Assembly (NCBI GenBank): GCA_022496205.1
Contig: WTXD01000072.1
Span: forward strand, 54,579 to 118,578
DNA from: Gloeopeniophorella convolvens
Lineage: Eukaryota; Basidiomycota; Agaricomycetes; Russulales
DNA: 64,000 nucleotides
Reading direction: 5' to 3'
The notes beneath the pieces are model-generated. The model was given only the letters and a program-made list of their open reading frames with translations. It did not search any database and was not told the DNA's origin. Both the position numbers and the translations under genes were made by a program. Below, one piece after another: positions 21,813-34,521 of the stretch (within the stretch, counting starts at the first letter, position 1; each line of letters begins with the position of its first letter).

Positions 21813-24369
21813 TCAGATGGGGTACTTCACCGAAAGATTCGCGACGAATGCAAGCGGGCCGGAGCGGTAGTCGTCGTCGTCGACGATCATGGGAAACAAC
21901 GCACTGTCCTGGAACACAAGCGCACGTGGGCGCCGCGCATCCCAGCGCGGCCACTGCACCGTGAGTGCGCCATTCGGGTCGAGGTGCCGCGTGAAGTAGA
22001 TGACGTAGTCTGCGAGCTCGCCTCCGGCAAAGGAGTCGAAGAGATCCGTAGCATGCGCCTTTCCGGAATAACGTCAGTTTTCATGCTGATGATCATGTTA
22101 TACGGAGCAGGCTTACCGAACCTATGAAGGGAGTCTCTTTGCCGCGTTTATGGACTAGTTGGGCGTAAGCAACGGTGCTGGGAGGGGGGAGGGGGAAACG
22201 TACTGAAGGCCCAGCTGTTCTGCCTGCTAGCTGCGCGCTGTAATAAGAGTCGACGTGGACTGTGGAAGACGATGTCGCCTTGAATCGCCGCGATACGCTT
22301 ATATTGTGCACCTTTGGTCAAGGGAGATTCAAGACGGACCCGGAATCTGAGATGAGACGGGCTCACTGAGCACATTTCTAATCCCCGTGTCGAACGGGCA
22401 CCCAGCGGTTTGGTCATCTGGGTAGTATCGCAGCAAGAGATCCACGTCGGCACCGGTGGCGGTGGGCAGCATGAATTTGAGGTAGCTCTTAAGATCTGCC
22501 GTACTGCTGTGGATAAGGTCAGATATGAACAACTGGCGAGACAGTGGGTAGTACTAACGTCACGTTTAAAGACGAAAGGGAGAACAACGACCCTTCGTCA
22601 TCACAATTGCCTACAGCGCGATTACAGTTATTTCGGCGGCAAGATGGCCAGCACCACGCACGGCGAAGCTTGCAGACGTACCTGTAATCACGGGCACGTT
22701 GGCCACGCGGCCTTTGTAGACGGAGTACTGCGGAGGTTCCTTCAAGAAGACACCATCAACCCGTGGCAGCCATGCTAGCGCAAGTCCCTGCACGCGCATG
22801 CGTGAGTAAGGCCACGGCCAGCCTCACTTCGCGCTGAAATCCGCACGCACCTGATACGCAAAGAAATTCGGAGATATATCCATGGCGTACTTGATCCGCT
22901 CGTACGGCACGCCGCGCAAGCATTCGAGCGTGTCTAGGGCGCTATCGCACGCAGCATTCTTCACGAGCTCGTCGTAATACTGCTGCCCATGCTCGGTCGG
23001 GCCGACAGGAATGGGGCCCCCAGACTGCATCACCGCGCCCCGAAAGAGGCCCTGCTGGTCGCCGCCGTTCGTGACCATATGCAGCGCGACGGATATCGCG
23101 CCCGCGCTCTCGCCCCATCTAGCAGCGGGCGAACGTCACAATTGGACAGCAGCAGGGCCACAGGTGAGAGGAAAACGCACATTGTCACTTTGGTGGAGTC
23201 ACCACCGAACTGCGAAATGTACTTCTGTATCCACTGCAGCGCGAGCCGTTCTGGAAGTAGCGGGCATGTCAAGCTGCTGCAGATATACACATCAAAGAAA
23301 GATGTACTTACGATCTTGGAGACCTAGGTTCCCGATACCTGCTGCCTTGACCTCTTTCCCAGGTAGGAAGCCGAGTGCTACAACGTCCCATATATGAGAA
23401 AGTCTTTTTTAGGAGGGCATTCATCTCACCAGAGAGACTACCCGGATGTACGTGAGTATAAAGAACGCCATTCTTATAATGGCAATCGACTCACCGGTAG
23501 TTCATACTGACGTATATGATCGGCTCCTGCATCTCGACTGAACGAGAGACAATGAGTCCGCCATCGTAACTGTAAAATAAAACGTTCGAAGATATTAGAT
23601 ATATATGAATTCGAGGAGGAGAGGCGCATACATGGCGGTCCCACCAATCTCGAAGCCACCACCGAAGATATACTGCAGCGCATCCGACATCAATGCGGAG
23701 GAGTCGGAAACGCAACGTACTACTCACCACAACAACAGGAAACCCAGACTTGGGCGTCGCACCCCATGGCGTGACAACATTAATCGTCAAACCTGCAAGC
23801 AGTGCTCAGCACACCATGCGCACAACCACTGTCAAATACGGAGCCTCACAGTCCTCGCTATCCGGTGTGACGTCCTCATACAACCTCGCCACAACACGCC
23901 CTACCTCCTTCTGGAGCTCGGTATTGATCCCACTAGGAAGTTTGAGTTCCTGCTGCGGACACGAGCTCCCGTGCCGCTGCGCGATGTACGTCCCCGCATA
24001 TGGCGCCGGCGGCTCCGGGAGGCGCAATCGCCGCGCGCCTATCCTACACAGAGACCAACGCTCGTCAGCCCTCGCAATACATTACGACCAGCGAAGACAT
24101 GCGTACGGAGGTTCTGCAAAGGGGATTCCCAGAAACTGCGCCGTCGCGCCTGAACAGAGCCCCACAAAGGTCGCGTTGTCGAGATATGCTTGCGGCGGGC
24201 CGGGACGCGTGCAGAACCCGGAGCCGAGGCCCGTGGCGCCGGCCGGCCCGCGGCCGGGGTCATACTCTTGCAGCACGAGCGCCGGCGGGCGCACAGGGGG
24301 CGTGAGGGCTTCGGAGACGGCTGCGGCGTAACATGCTGCGAGAAGCAGCGCAAATGACATGCGGATCAT
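21813..24369 (-). CDS. Secreted type-B carboxylesterase/lipase
   Basis: The start MIRMSFALLLAACYAAAVSE is a signal peptide. FLGIPFAEPPYACLR follows, then an intron. Later landmarks are TPDSEDCLTINVVTPWG (the disulfide Cys motif SEDCL), QYIFGGGFEIGGTAMY (oxyanion hole GGGF), QEPIIYVSMNYR, LALQWIQKYISQFGGD, WGESAGAISVALHMV with the nucleophile Ser in GESAG, GAVMQSGGPIPVGP, and the C-terminal segment LADYVIYFTRHLDPNG. It ends ANLSVKYPI. The alpha/beta-hydrolase should cleave carboxyl or sterol esters outside the cell. At least eight introns. The catalytic His region lies within the splice-dense 22.0-22.3 kb part, which I did not resolve fully. Confidence 0.9.
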
Positions 24370-24440
24370 ACTGCCACGTGCGGAGCGTTGGAAGGTGGGA
24401 GATGTGATGTGGTAGTAGCTGTCCGTGGAAGAGGCCGGGT

Positions 24441-24447
24441 CTTATAT
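24441..24447 (-). promoter_or_regulatory. TATA-like box of the carboxylesterase gene
   Basis: Read on the minus strand the sequence is ATATAAG, about 70 bases upstream of the ATG at 24369. This fits a regulated secreted enzyme. Confidence 0.5.
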
Positions 24448-25339
24448 GCCTTCAGGGCGGCGGGCGCTGTGATGCCCAGGGAACTCGAGCACAGCCAGAA
24501 AGGCGTGGCTGAGTGTCGTGGGCTGCCATCTGCAGGCTCCTGTTTTGGGTTTCCAAGTTTAGCAAGGGTCCAGATTGAGGGGTCAGAGAAGCTCGAACAT
24601 GTGATAGGCGCCCAAGCGCCCGTACTTACCTGCCAGGGCAGCGCCGACAGTGCACCCAATAATTAGAACCGTGGCTATATTTGTCGTCAACAACAGCTGT
24701 TCCGCTGGATGCTGTTGCATAGAGATGAGGAAGAGATGGATATAGAGCTTGTTGTGCTCAACTGTGTCTTTGGGCGGCCATGAGGAGGGATGTTGACCCA
24801 AAGCGCCTTTGCGGGATTGCATACTCATGGTTCTTTGAGACAGGAACGCCGAGCTACCTTCCTCGAACATCGAGTACGGAAATTGAGCGGAACCATGGTC
24901 GGAATCTCAAGGCACAACACAAAAGAGCGTTACGCGCTCCCCAATGGTTGGAATCAACGATGAGGTGCGATCTGACTCGGACGCTGAAGACCTATTGACT
25001 GGGGTATCAAGAACTCAAAAGGGTGAGAAGATGGCATGGGCGCAAACGGGACGTTTCATAGAAGAACACGGGATAGTTCGGAGGCGTTGCTGCAGGTGTG
25101 AAATTGTCAACCTGAGCCCGCGCGGAATCACAATATGTTGGAAATGTGGAATTAGGCGTCGCTGCTTGAGACCTGACAAAGAAGCAGGTATGACAGTCCA
25201 GCCGGTGCTCGGCGCTCGAAACCCACTCGTGATGGATAGCCCCCCACGCACACACGAGCGACGAGGACAATGGATGAGGAAAACAGATAAATACGCCAAA
25301 GCAAACACACCGCTCTAGATTACGCCGCACGTGCGCCTC
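24448..25339. other. Intergenic, with one short cysteine-bearing reading frame
   Basis: Between the carboxylesterase promoter and the ALG5 3' end. A plus-strand open frame from 24944 to 25318 encodes 124 residues with two Cys-x2-Cys pairs 14 residues apart (CCRCEIV ... ICWKCGI), which could form a zinc ribbon. It has no recognised homology, no introns and ordinary base composition. I treat it as a possible chance frame. Confidence 0.3.
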
Positions 25340-26588
25340 TCAGTCCACCTTGACCTTCTCCTGCGCGCCCCAGCGCCCGAGCAACTGGTTCGCGCGCAGC
25401 ACCAGCAGGTCCCGCAGCATCTGCAGCGAGTCGCGCACGACGCTGAGCTTGCTCCCCGCGACCTCGTGCCACCCGACAGGCACCTCCACGACGGGGATGC
25501 GCAGCGCCTTGGCGAGAAGCAGCAGCTCGACGTCGAAGATCCACGTCGCGAGGTGCTGCCGCGGGAACAGCGCCCGCGCCGCGCCGCGTGAGAACAGCTT
25601 GAAGCCGCACTGCGTGTCGCGGACGTGCCCGACGCCGACGATGCGCAGCACCGTGTGCAGCCCGTACATGAGAAAGTTGCGCAGCAGCGAGCGCTGCGCG
25701 TCGTATCAGCCAAGGACGCGGCACTGCGTGGGGAGGCGGGGACGCACCTTCACGACGGCCTCGGTCCCGACGAGGTGCGCGCGGCTGCCGATCGCGATGC
25801 CTGGAGCGTCGCCGGTGGTGTCGTCGGGCGAGAGCGCATCGAGCGCGCTGAGCAGAAGCTCGACGTCCGCGAAGCGGCTTGCGCCGTCCGCGTCGGCCAT
25901 GAGCAAGCGCCGCCCGCGCGCGTGCAGCATGCCGTGGCGGACTGCACCGCCCTTGCCACGGTTGCGCTCGAGTTGCACGACGCGCACATCCGCGGTGGGG
26001 TGTGCCTTTGCTGCATGTTCGAGCGCTACGCGTGTGGTGTCGTCCGACGAGCCGTCGTCAACGATCAAGAGCTCGACAGTGCGACGTGGGAAAGACGCTA
26101 AGTGGTCGAACGTCGAGGCGAGCATCGACGGGAGGCGCTGCACCTCGTTGTACGCGGGCACGACGATGCTCAGGTCGACGGATGCGGGGTCATGGACGGA
26201 TGGCAGGGGGTGGAGGGTGGAGGGGTCTTTCGGCGAACGGTAGTTCTTTTCGGGTGGTAACTCGTAAAGTGGTGGGGGCGTCCATGCGAGGAGTAAAACG
26301 TATGCCTAGGGTAACATGTGGGTAAGCAGGCAGCCCATGCAGTAACGGGGGTTGCAGGGGAGCATGCACGGATCAGACACGGCGGCGCATTTGCGCTGCG
26401 GCCAGTGATTCTCGTCGTCGCCTCGGCGCACGTCCACAGACGGCCCACGGCTCTAAGAACAAGGATGATACTGGAGTTCATCATGTCCGTGCCACGTTCT
26501 CCAGCTTGATACATATCGGCACACTCACTAATAATGAACCTGCCATGAGTGCAACGAGTGCTCCATAGAGAAGCTGAGCCTGATCCAT
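25340..26588 (-). CDS. ALG5: Dolichyl-phosphate beta-glucosyltransferase
   Basis: Exon 1 (start 26588) encodes MDQAQLLYGALVALMAGSLL, an N-terminal membrane anchor. An intron of about 220 bases ends at CCTAG before AYVLLLAWTPPPLYELP. The GT-A/GT2 catalytic domain follows: LSIVVPAYNEV, ELLIVDDGSSDDT, NRGKGGAVRHGML, LLMADADGASRF with the metal-binding DxD-like DADG, and GIAIGSRAHLV. After a short intron come RSLLRNFLMYGLHTVLR, RDTQCGFKLFSRGAARALF and IPVVEVPVGWHEVAGSKL, the hallmark end of ALG5. It makes dolichyl-phosphate-glucose on the ER for glucosylation of the N-glycan precursor that STT3 later transfers. The frame is complete. Confidence 0.95.
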
Positions 26589-27032
26589 GGGTGAAGTGGT
26601 TGCCTCTACCGTGACTGTGGTGGCATGAGCTGCAATGAGGGATGTTTTTGAAGGAAGGACGTCGAAACTAAGGTGGTTGAGGTGGTATGAGACGTGTTCG
26701 TGCTAGAGCGGTAGGAAAGCGAAGCTGTGCATGGGAAGGCCACTGTCGACCGCCGACTGAATTCGGTTGACGTGTAACGCTGAGGCGAGGCGAGGTGAGG
26801 CAGGGTGAGGCTCCCATCTAGCACGGCAAGTTCCGCCTCGCTTGATCGAGCCATTCCCGCCGCTGCGCGCACCCTATCGTGAATCAGGAGAGTTCTCACA
26901 GATTCGGGCAGCACCACTGCCAAACCCCTTTGGCACCATGCAAAAGCAAAAGATTGCACACACGATTGTGGGTGGCATGATCTGACCCAGCCAGTCGCTG
27001 AGAGAGAGAGTAATGGTCGAAACAAAATTAAA
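26589..27032. other. Intergenic between ALG5 and tRNA-Ile
   Basis: About 440 bases with a purine-rich 'gaggcgaggtgagg' tract near 26783-26809 and an AG-dinucleotide run at 27000-27011. On the minus strand the 27000 region lies downstream of the tRNA. A short A/T-rich stretch there (27019-27031) could hold the pol III terminator, but I see no run of four T on the minus strand except the AAAATT at 27024-27029. Confidence 0.4.
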
Positions 27033-27106
27033 TGGCCAACGTGGGGATCGAACCCAAGACCTTCGCGTTATTAGCACGACGCTCTAACCAGCTGAGCTAG
27101 TCGGCC
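27033..27106 (-). tRNA. tRNA-Ile (anticodon AAT)
   Basis: A 74-base cloverleaf on the minus strand. The acceptor stem GGCCGAC pairs with GTTGGCC plus discriminator A. The D arm is GCTC...GAGC. The anticodon arm is TCGTG-CTAATAA-CGCGA with anticodon AAT (read as IAU after deamination). The T arm carries TTCGATC. There is no intron. It closely matches eukaryotic tRNA-Ile-AAT, including the weak first T-stem pair. It is divergent from POLD4, whose ATG is 117 bases away. Confidence 0.97.
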
Positions 27107-27222
27107 GTGTGGAACGAAGGTTGCATTGCTTACGTGAGGCTGGCAGCCACGATTCCAGCCAAACAAGGCACACTGTTCGACGCGCTCTGTCCGACTCGAC
27201 TCCAACTTCAACCGCGACAACC

Positions 27223-27964
27223 ATGGCACCCCTAAGATCCAGTTCTGTCAAGGCTCAGCGCTCAAATAGCTCCGGCGCCCTCAAACAAGGCACATTAACA
27301 TTCTCTTCCGTAAAGCGGAGCGGCAGCAGCACCGCGAAAGATAGTCTCAAGGGGAAGCCCACCGCCCGCCCCGCGGAACCCATCACTGTCACACCTATCC
27401 GCGTTGGTGGCAAGCGCAAACGTGAATCCGATGTAGAGACAGAAGCGCAGAAGGTTGAAGAGACGACGGAAGTCGTCGAACGCGAGAGCCTGGATATGGA
27501 GGACGCGCGGTGGAACAAGGCGTATGGCGCTGCGCGCGCGAAGATGGGGTACATCCAGCCTGGTCCGTTGCGTCGCATCTTCTCTTGCCTTCGTTCTGTC
27601 TGATGGGGTAATGCTATTGCAGTGCACGCGAGCGACCAGACACCGGTTCACCACATCCTGCGCGTCTTCGATCTGTGCGTACCGCGTTCATCGACATCAC
27701 TGTCCATGGCCCGGGAGAGCGCTTACATGCGTACTTCACAGGTCCTACGAGTACGGTCCGTGCATTGGTGTGACCCGGATCGAACGCTGGGAGCGTGCAG
27801 CAGCGCTAGGGCTCAACCCGCCGCCGGAGGTCAGTCCCGCGCGGCTTCATTGTGCCGGACCGTAGGCCCATTCGCACCCTTTGCAGGTCCGCGATATCCT
27901 GATGACCCAGGAAGGCAACACAGACACGCGGCTGACGGAGAACGTTCTATACGGGGAGGTCTAG
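27223..27964 (+). CDS. POLD4: DNA polymerase delta subunit 4 (p12/Cdm1)
   Basis: Starts MAPLRSSSVKAQRSNSS; KQGTLTFSS at about residues 25-33 is a degenerate PCNA-interacting (PIP-like) motif. After a charged linker come HHILRVFDLSYEYGPCIGVT and RIERWERAAALGLNPPPEV, the diagnostic POLD4 core (F-D-L-x-x-x-[YF]-GPC-x-G-x-x-R-x-x-RWERA-x-x-LGLNPP). It ends ENVLYGEV, giving about 170 residues. The subunit stabilises the polymerase delta holoenzyme at the replication fork. Three short introns with GTGCG/GTCAG/GTCCG donors. All frames join cleanly. Confidence 0.92.
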
Positions 27965-28684
27965 AGACGTGGCTTCGCATGGTTCCTTGTTGCTTGTGGG
28001 TCTTGCTGCTCTTGCGCAGTGCTTATTCGACATGTGTTACGCGCCTGCCTGTCTGTATACTCTTTATTGCTGCATCTTGTCAATTCTAGGTAATGTACCG
28101 ATTATATGGATCATGCAGGTGTGACTGCATACTACATGCCAATCCGCAGCTGCTACGGCATGGGATTCTGGACCGTGACAGCCTCCCCGTATTTCCCCGC
28201 TGGCGTCGTAACCTACTGACGAAGCAGGAAGTATGAAGGGTGATGTGTATGATAGATCACCTGAAAACGGGGCGGGATCTCTCATCGAATGTGGGATTCT
28301 CTGGCTGACTTGTGGCAGTGGATTTGTCAAGGCTGACTTTCCCGCGACGACGAGAAGGGCAAAGAAGCACCGGACTGAAAGGGTGTGTTGGAACAGTTGC
28401 CTCTTTTGACCAGACTCAACAACTTCAACTGCTGACCGGTCTTTTTTCATTCCGCCTCTGCGCGTGAATAGGGCTTCTCGCACTTTTCCATTGTAACACA
28501 CGATGACCGCGGAAAGTTGCTACCGTCATCGCGGGCCGTTTAAGGCAATCAATGCACGGGCATTGGCGAGCGGAGCGGACAATGTATGAGTGCGGAAGGT
28601 CCGCCCGGGTCAACTCACAATCTTAACTTCGCCGCGATCAGGTCCCGCTGCAAGCGCTCAGTAGCCCCGCGGGCCATGTTGAGC
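27965..28684. other. Intergenic
   Basis: About 720 bases between POLD4 and the phenol monooxygenase promoter. I see no coding pattern, repeat or RNA structure to report. Confidence 0.4.
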
Positions 28685-28691
28685 ATATAAT
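28685..28691 (+). promoter_or_regulatory. TATA box of the phenol monooxygenase gene
   Basis: TATAATA lies 97 bases upstream of the start codon, followed directly by AGCCAATGG with a CCAAT core. Confidence 0.45.
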
Positions 28692-28781
28692 AGCCAATGG
28701 TTTTGCACCCATCAAGCACCACTCAAAGTTCCTTCCACCCCCGCACACGTCTTGCACGCATCCTCGTCTTCCTCTTCCACG

Positions 28782-31214
<2,433 letters not shown>

Positions 31215-31414
31215 CACGCCGACGCCGCACGCTAATTACCATGTCTGGGACGGGTCCTTACTCACTTCGGGTTGTATGCAGGACTGCTATATCCTATACT
31301 GTATACTAATGCGCGGCGCCGCATGCCAGCGCGTGTATATATACCAATCAAGAATGCTTGCTGCACAAGGGAGGATATATCAATAGTACAGAGACGCTCC
31401 GTAAGCTTAGCGTG

Positions 31415-34139
31415 CTATGACCCCGCACGCCGCGCAGGTCCGCCCGTCGCCGCCGCCTCTGCGCTGTCGATCGGCACGCGCCGCGCTCCACCGCCCGCAT
31501 TGCCCTTTCCTACAGCCGCAAGCAGCCGGCCCGCCGCGCCCCCCGCCGCAGGCGCAGGTGCAGGAGGGCCCGCCTCGGCTTTAGCCTTCGGTGCGGACTT
31601 CTGCGCTGGTGCAGCTTTGGCCGGCGCGGCCTTCCTGGAGGCAGCTGCGGGGCCCTTGAGACGCCGCCGGATGGTGTTCTCCTTCTCCGGCGCGCGTGGG
31701 TCGCCTGCGTTGGGATCGGCGGCGTCGAGCCCAGCCTCTGCGGACTTGCGCTTGGAACGTCGGAGGGGCGCAGGCGCAGGTGCGGGAGCGGGCGGTGGGT
31801 TGGAGGTGCGCAACGGCACAGGCGCAGGTGCTGTGGCCGGAGCCGGAAGCGGCACCGGAGCCGGGGGCTCGAACACAGGCGCGGGCGCTGGTACGGGAGG
31901 TTCGAAAACTGGCGCTGGGACTGGCGCAGGTGCAGGTTCGGGCGCCGGGGCGGAGTCGGCGGTCAGCGGCGGCAAGCTATCGGGTGAGTCCGCGAGCATG
32001 AGGATGCGCGAGAGCGGGCTGGGCTTGGCGGGCGAGTATGCGTGCACCATATTGCGCGCCAGAGGCTTTGCGAGCGGGAAGGGCCGCGGCGGGGGCGGGG
32101 TCTCCGGTTGCGCGGGCGGAGGCGCGGCGGCCTGGGGTGGTGGGGCGGGACTGGGTTCCGGTGAGGCGAGTGGAGGTGTGAAGGGAGGTGTAGTTGAGGG
32201 GAGGAGCGCGGGCGCGGGTATGGGTGCGGGAGCCGGGAGGAGGGAGACGGGGTGTGGTGGAAGGCGGGATTGAGGTGAGAGCGGGGGTAGAGTGAATGAA
32301 GTTGGCAGGAGAGATACAGGTGCGCTCGTAGGGATGACTTCCGTCTCGACGGGTGGCTCGACGCGTTTGTTCGAAGTGCGCTTAGACGCACTTGGAGACG
32401 AACGTTTCGGTTTCGTGGCCACGGATGGCCGGATGGCCTTGAAGGCTGATTTGGAGACTGTCTTCGGCTTCGTCTTGGAGCGTGTTGTTCGGGGGGAGAT
32501 TCGGGTTGGACCAGCGACTCGGGATGGGCCAGCGACCGGAGCTGGCTCTCGTGTGCGCTTGGTTAGTGTAGGCTTCACTGGTTCTGGAGGCTCGAGTAAG
32601 ACAGGAGGCTCAGGTAAAACGGGGGGCTCTTCATGCCGGGGCTTAAGTGACCAGGCGTGAGCACGGTATCATGCAGGCACCAAACAGCACATACCTCAGT
32701 TTTGGCTTCTTCCGTCTCAAGCAGAGGGCCGTCTTCCCGCATCATATCGATCTCAAGCTGAGAAGTTTCAGCATCTGGTTGGTCGGTTTGAGGAAGGTAA
32801 TAGGCCATGGTATCGTCTCCCGCCGGGTGGGTCTGGGTTCGGCTTTCTCGCTCAATCTCTCGGTCTATCTGCATTTTGGCTGCGTGCCAAGTTAGACTGG
32901 TCCCAGTTTTTGGTAGAGGACGTACTCAGTTCAGCACGCAGCTCTGCGATGGTGCCCTGCAGCTCTTCGATCTCCCACTTGTGCGCTTTCGCATCCGATT
33001 CGGCCATCCTCTTCTGAAGGTCTGCTAGCGATATCTGCGGTCTCGGGTCCGACCCTGAAGCTACGTGAACTTCGGAGGCTCGCAGCGTCGTGAGAGCATC
33101 GCGGAGAGCAGTGAGTAGCGCGCTGAGACGATCGAAGGCCATGTCAGGAGCGCCGAGCGGGAAGAGTTCTACGGAAGTTATAGGGGGAGGCTGCGCTGCG
33201 TCAAATCGCCTGCCCGGGAATTGCATAAAACGACGCACGAATTCGCAATCGTCCGGGTCCGCACTGACAGCCTTGTGCAAGACTTTGCGCACCGCATTGG
33301 TGGTGTCCACGATCAGGCTCTTCAGCTCCCCGTTCTCTCCCCGCAACTGAGCGCATGCCTTCTCTGCCTCCTCCAATGCAGCCTCCGTCAGCCCTTTGCT
33401 CGTGCCGAGCATCCCACCATCCAGCGCGAGCGCGTTCGCGGGGTGTATCGTCATGCTGCTCGGGAGGCTGCCGATCTTGAGCTGCGAGTCGGACAACTTG
33501 GACCAGCGCTCGCGCATACCCTCCATCTCATTGTCTCGCTTCTTGAGTTCTGCCACGTGTGTGGCACGGAGGGCTTGAAGCGAAGAACGAGCGCGTTGAA
33601 GGTCTGCCATCGTGTGCTTGTGCGCTGTTTCTGCCTGCTGCTGGGCACGCGTAGCGGAGCTGATCTGCAACGTCAGTAGTCAACAACGCCAGTAGACGCG
33701 GCACTCACGCTGCTTTAGCTTTTGCTGCGGCAGCCTCACGCTCTGCAGCTTCCGCAGTCTCCTTGGAAGACTCGTGCATTGATCGCAGTCGTTCATGGTC
33801 ATACGTTAATGTGCGCAGCTTTGTTGTGAGCTCCTCTGCGCGGGTCATGTCCTCCTGAGACGGGATGTCAGTAACCAGGAAAAGTCGCTCTGTATCACTC
33901 ACCATGCGCTGGCTAAGCATCGCGAGGAGACACTTTGCCACCTTTTCCTCATCCGTGGACGAAATGCCGTCCAGGCAAAGACCAGGCGAGAGGGCGAAGC
34001 CATGCGAGACGAGTTGAGAGTTGATATATTGGAGGGTAGATGTTGAAGATACGGAGGTAGCGGATGAGGTATCTGAGAATGGCGAGCCGACCGGTGAAGG
34101 TGCCCAGTGGACTGTGTTCTTCGATGCAGGAGTCTCCAT
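31415..34139 (-). CDS. Msd1/afadin- and alpha-actinin-binding-type coiled-coil protein
   Basis: The start METPASKNTVHWAPSP leads to the signature QYINSQLVSHGFALSPGLCL and KVAKCLLAMLSQRM, then TTKLRTLTYDHERLRSM. This is the N-terminal domain of the ADIP/SSX2IP family, which includes fission yeast Msd1, an anchor of microtubule minus ends at spindle poles. A long coiled coil follows (LEEAEKACAQLRGENGELKS; EIEELQGTIAELRAEL). The last exon encodes a disordered tail with basic clusters and about 150 residues of Pro/Ala repeats (PAPVFEPP twice) around 31750-32250. Introns near 33680, 32910 and 32640. I infer a spindle-pole or centrosome-type role. The C-terminal Pro-rich region makes the opposite strand look open but is not evidence of a gene there. 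Confidence 0.8.
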
Positions 34140-34521
34140 GACAAGCTAGAACCGTGACGAACGCCGCCTTCCACGGGCTATCTTGCAGAGCCTGCGTGAG
34201 AAATGGACGTATATCGAGAATTTTTGTTCTTGTCGCCGTGGATGCCCTAGTACACGACCTGTGTGTCGTCGGTCACAATGAACAGTTGACCTTGGTAGTA
34301 GACCGCGGTCCTGTCATCACGTGTGGCCGCGAGGCAGACCACGTGGCCGCGACACTTCCTTTTATGGTCCTCACTGATTCCTTGACCTTGTTCAAGGCTC
34401 TTGTTGGCTACTGCTGTTTCCTACCGGAATCTCCTGTGCCCTAGACTCAGATCAGATCATTGGGTTCATTTGGTATTCGAACCCCACTCGTTTTCGACAG
34501 TTACATCTGGTTCATTGTTTC

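Noticed and set aside
25350..26243. 297-residue plus-strand frame
   Set aside because: Complement of ALG5; it has Ser/Arg-rich composition and no domain.
12905..26588. STT3 and ALG5 as a functional gene cluster
   Set aside because: Both act in N-glycosylation but are 10 kb apart on opposite strands with unrelated genes between. Chance linkage is the simpler reading.
31272..32273. 333-residue Gly/Ala-rich plus-strand frame that looks like a glycine-rich cell-wall protein
   Set aside because: It is antisense to the Pro/Ala-rich tail of the Msd1-type protein. Repeats of GGCGCAGGTGC read as Gly-Ala on one strand and Pro-Ala on the other. There is no signal peptide or start context.
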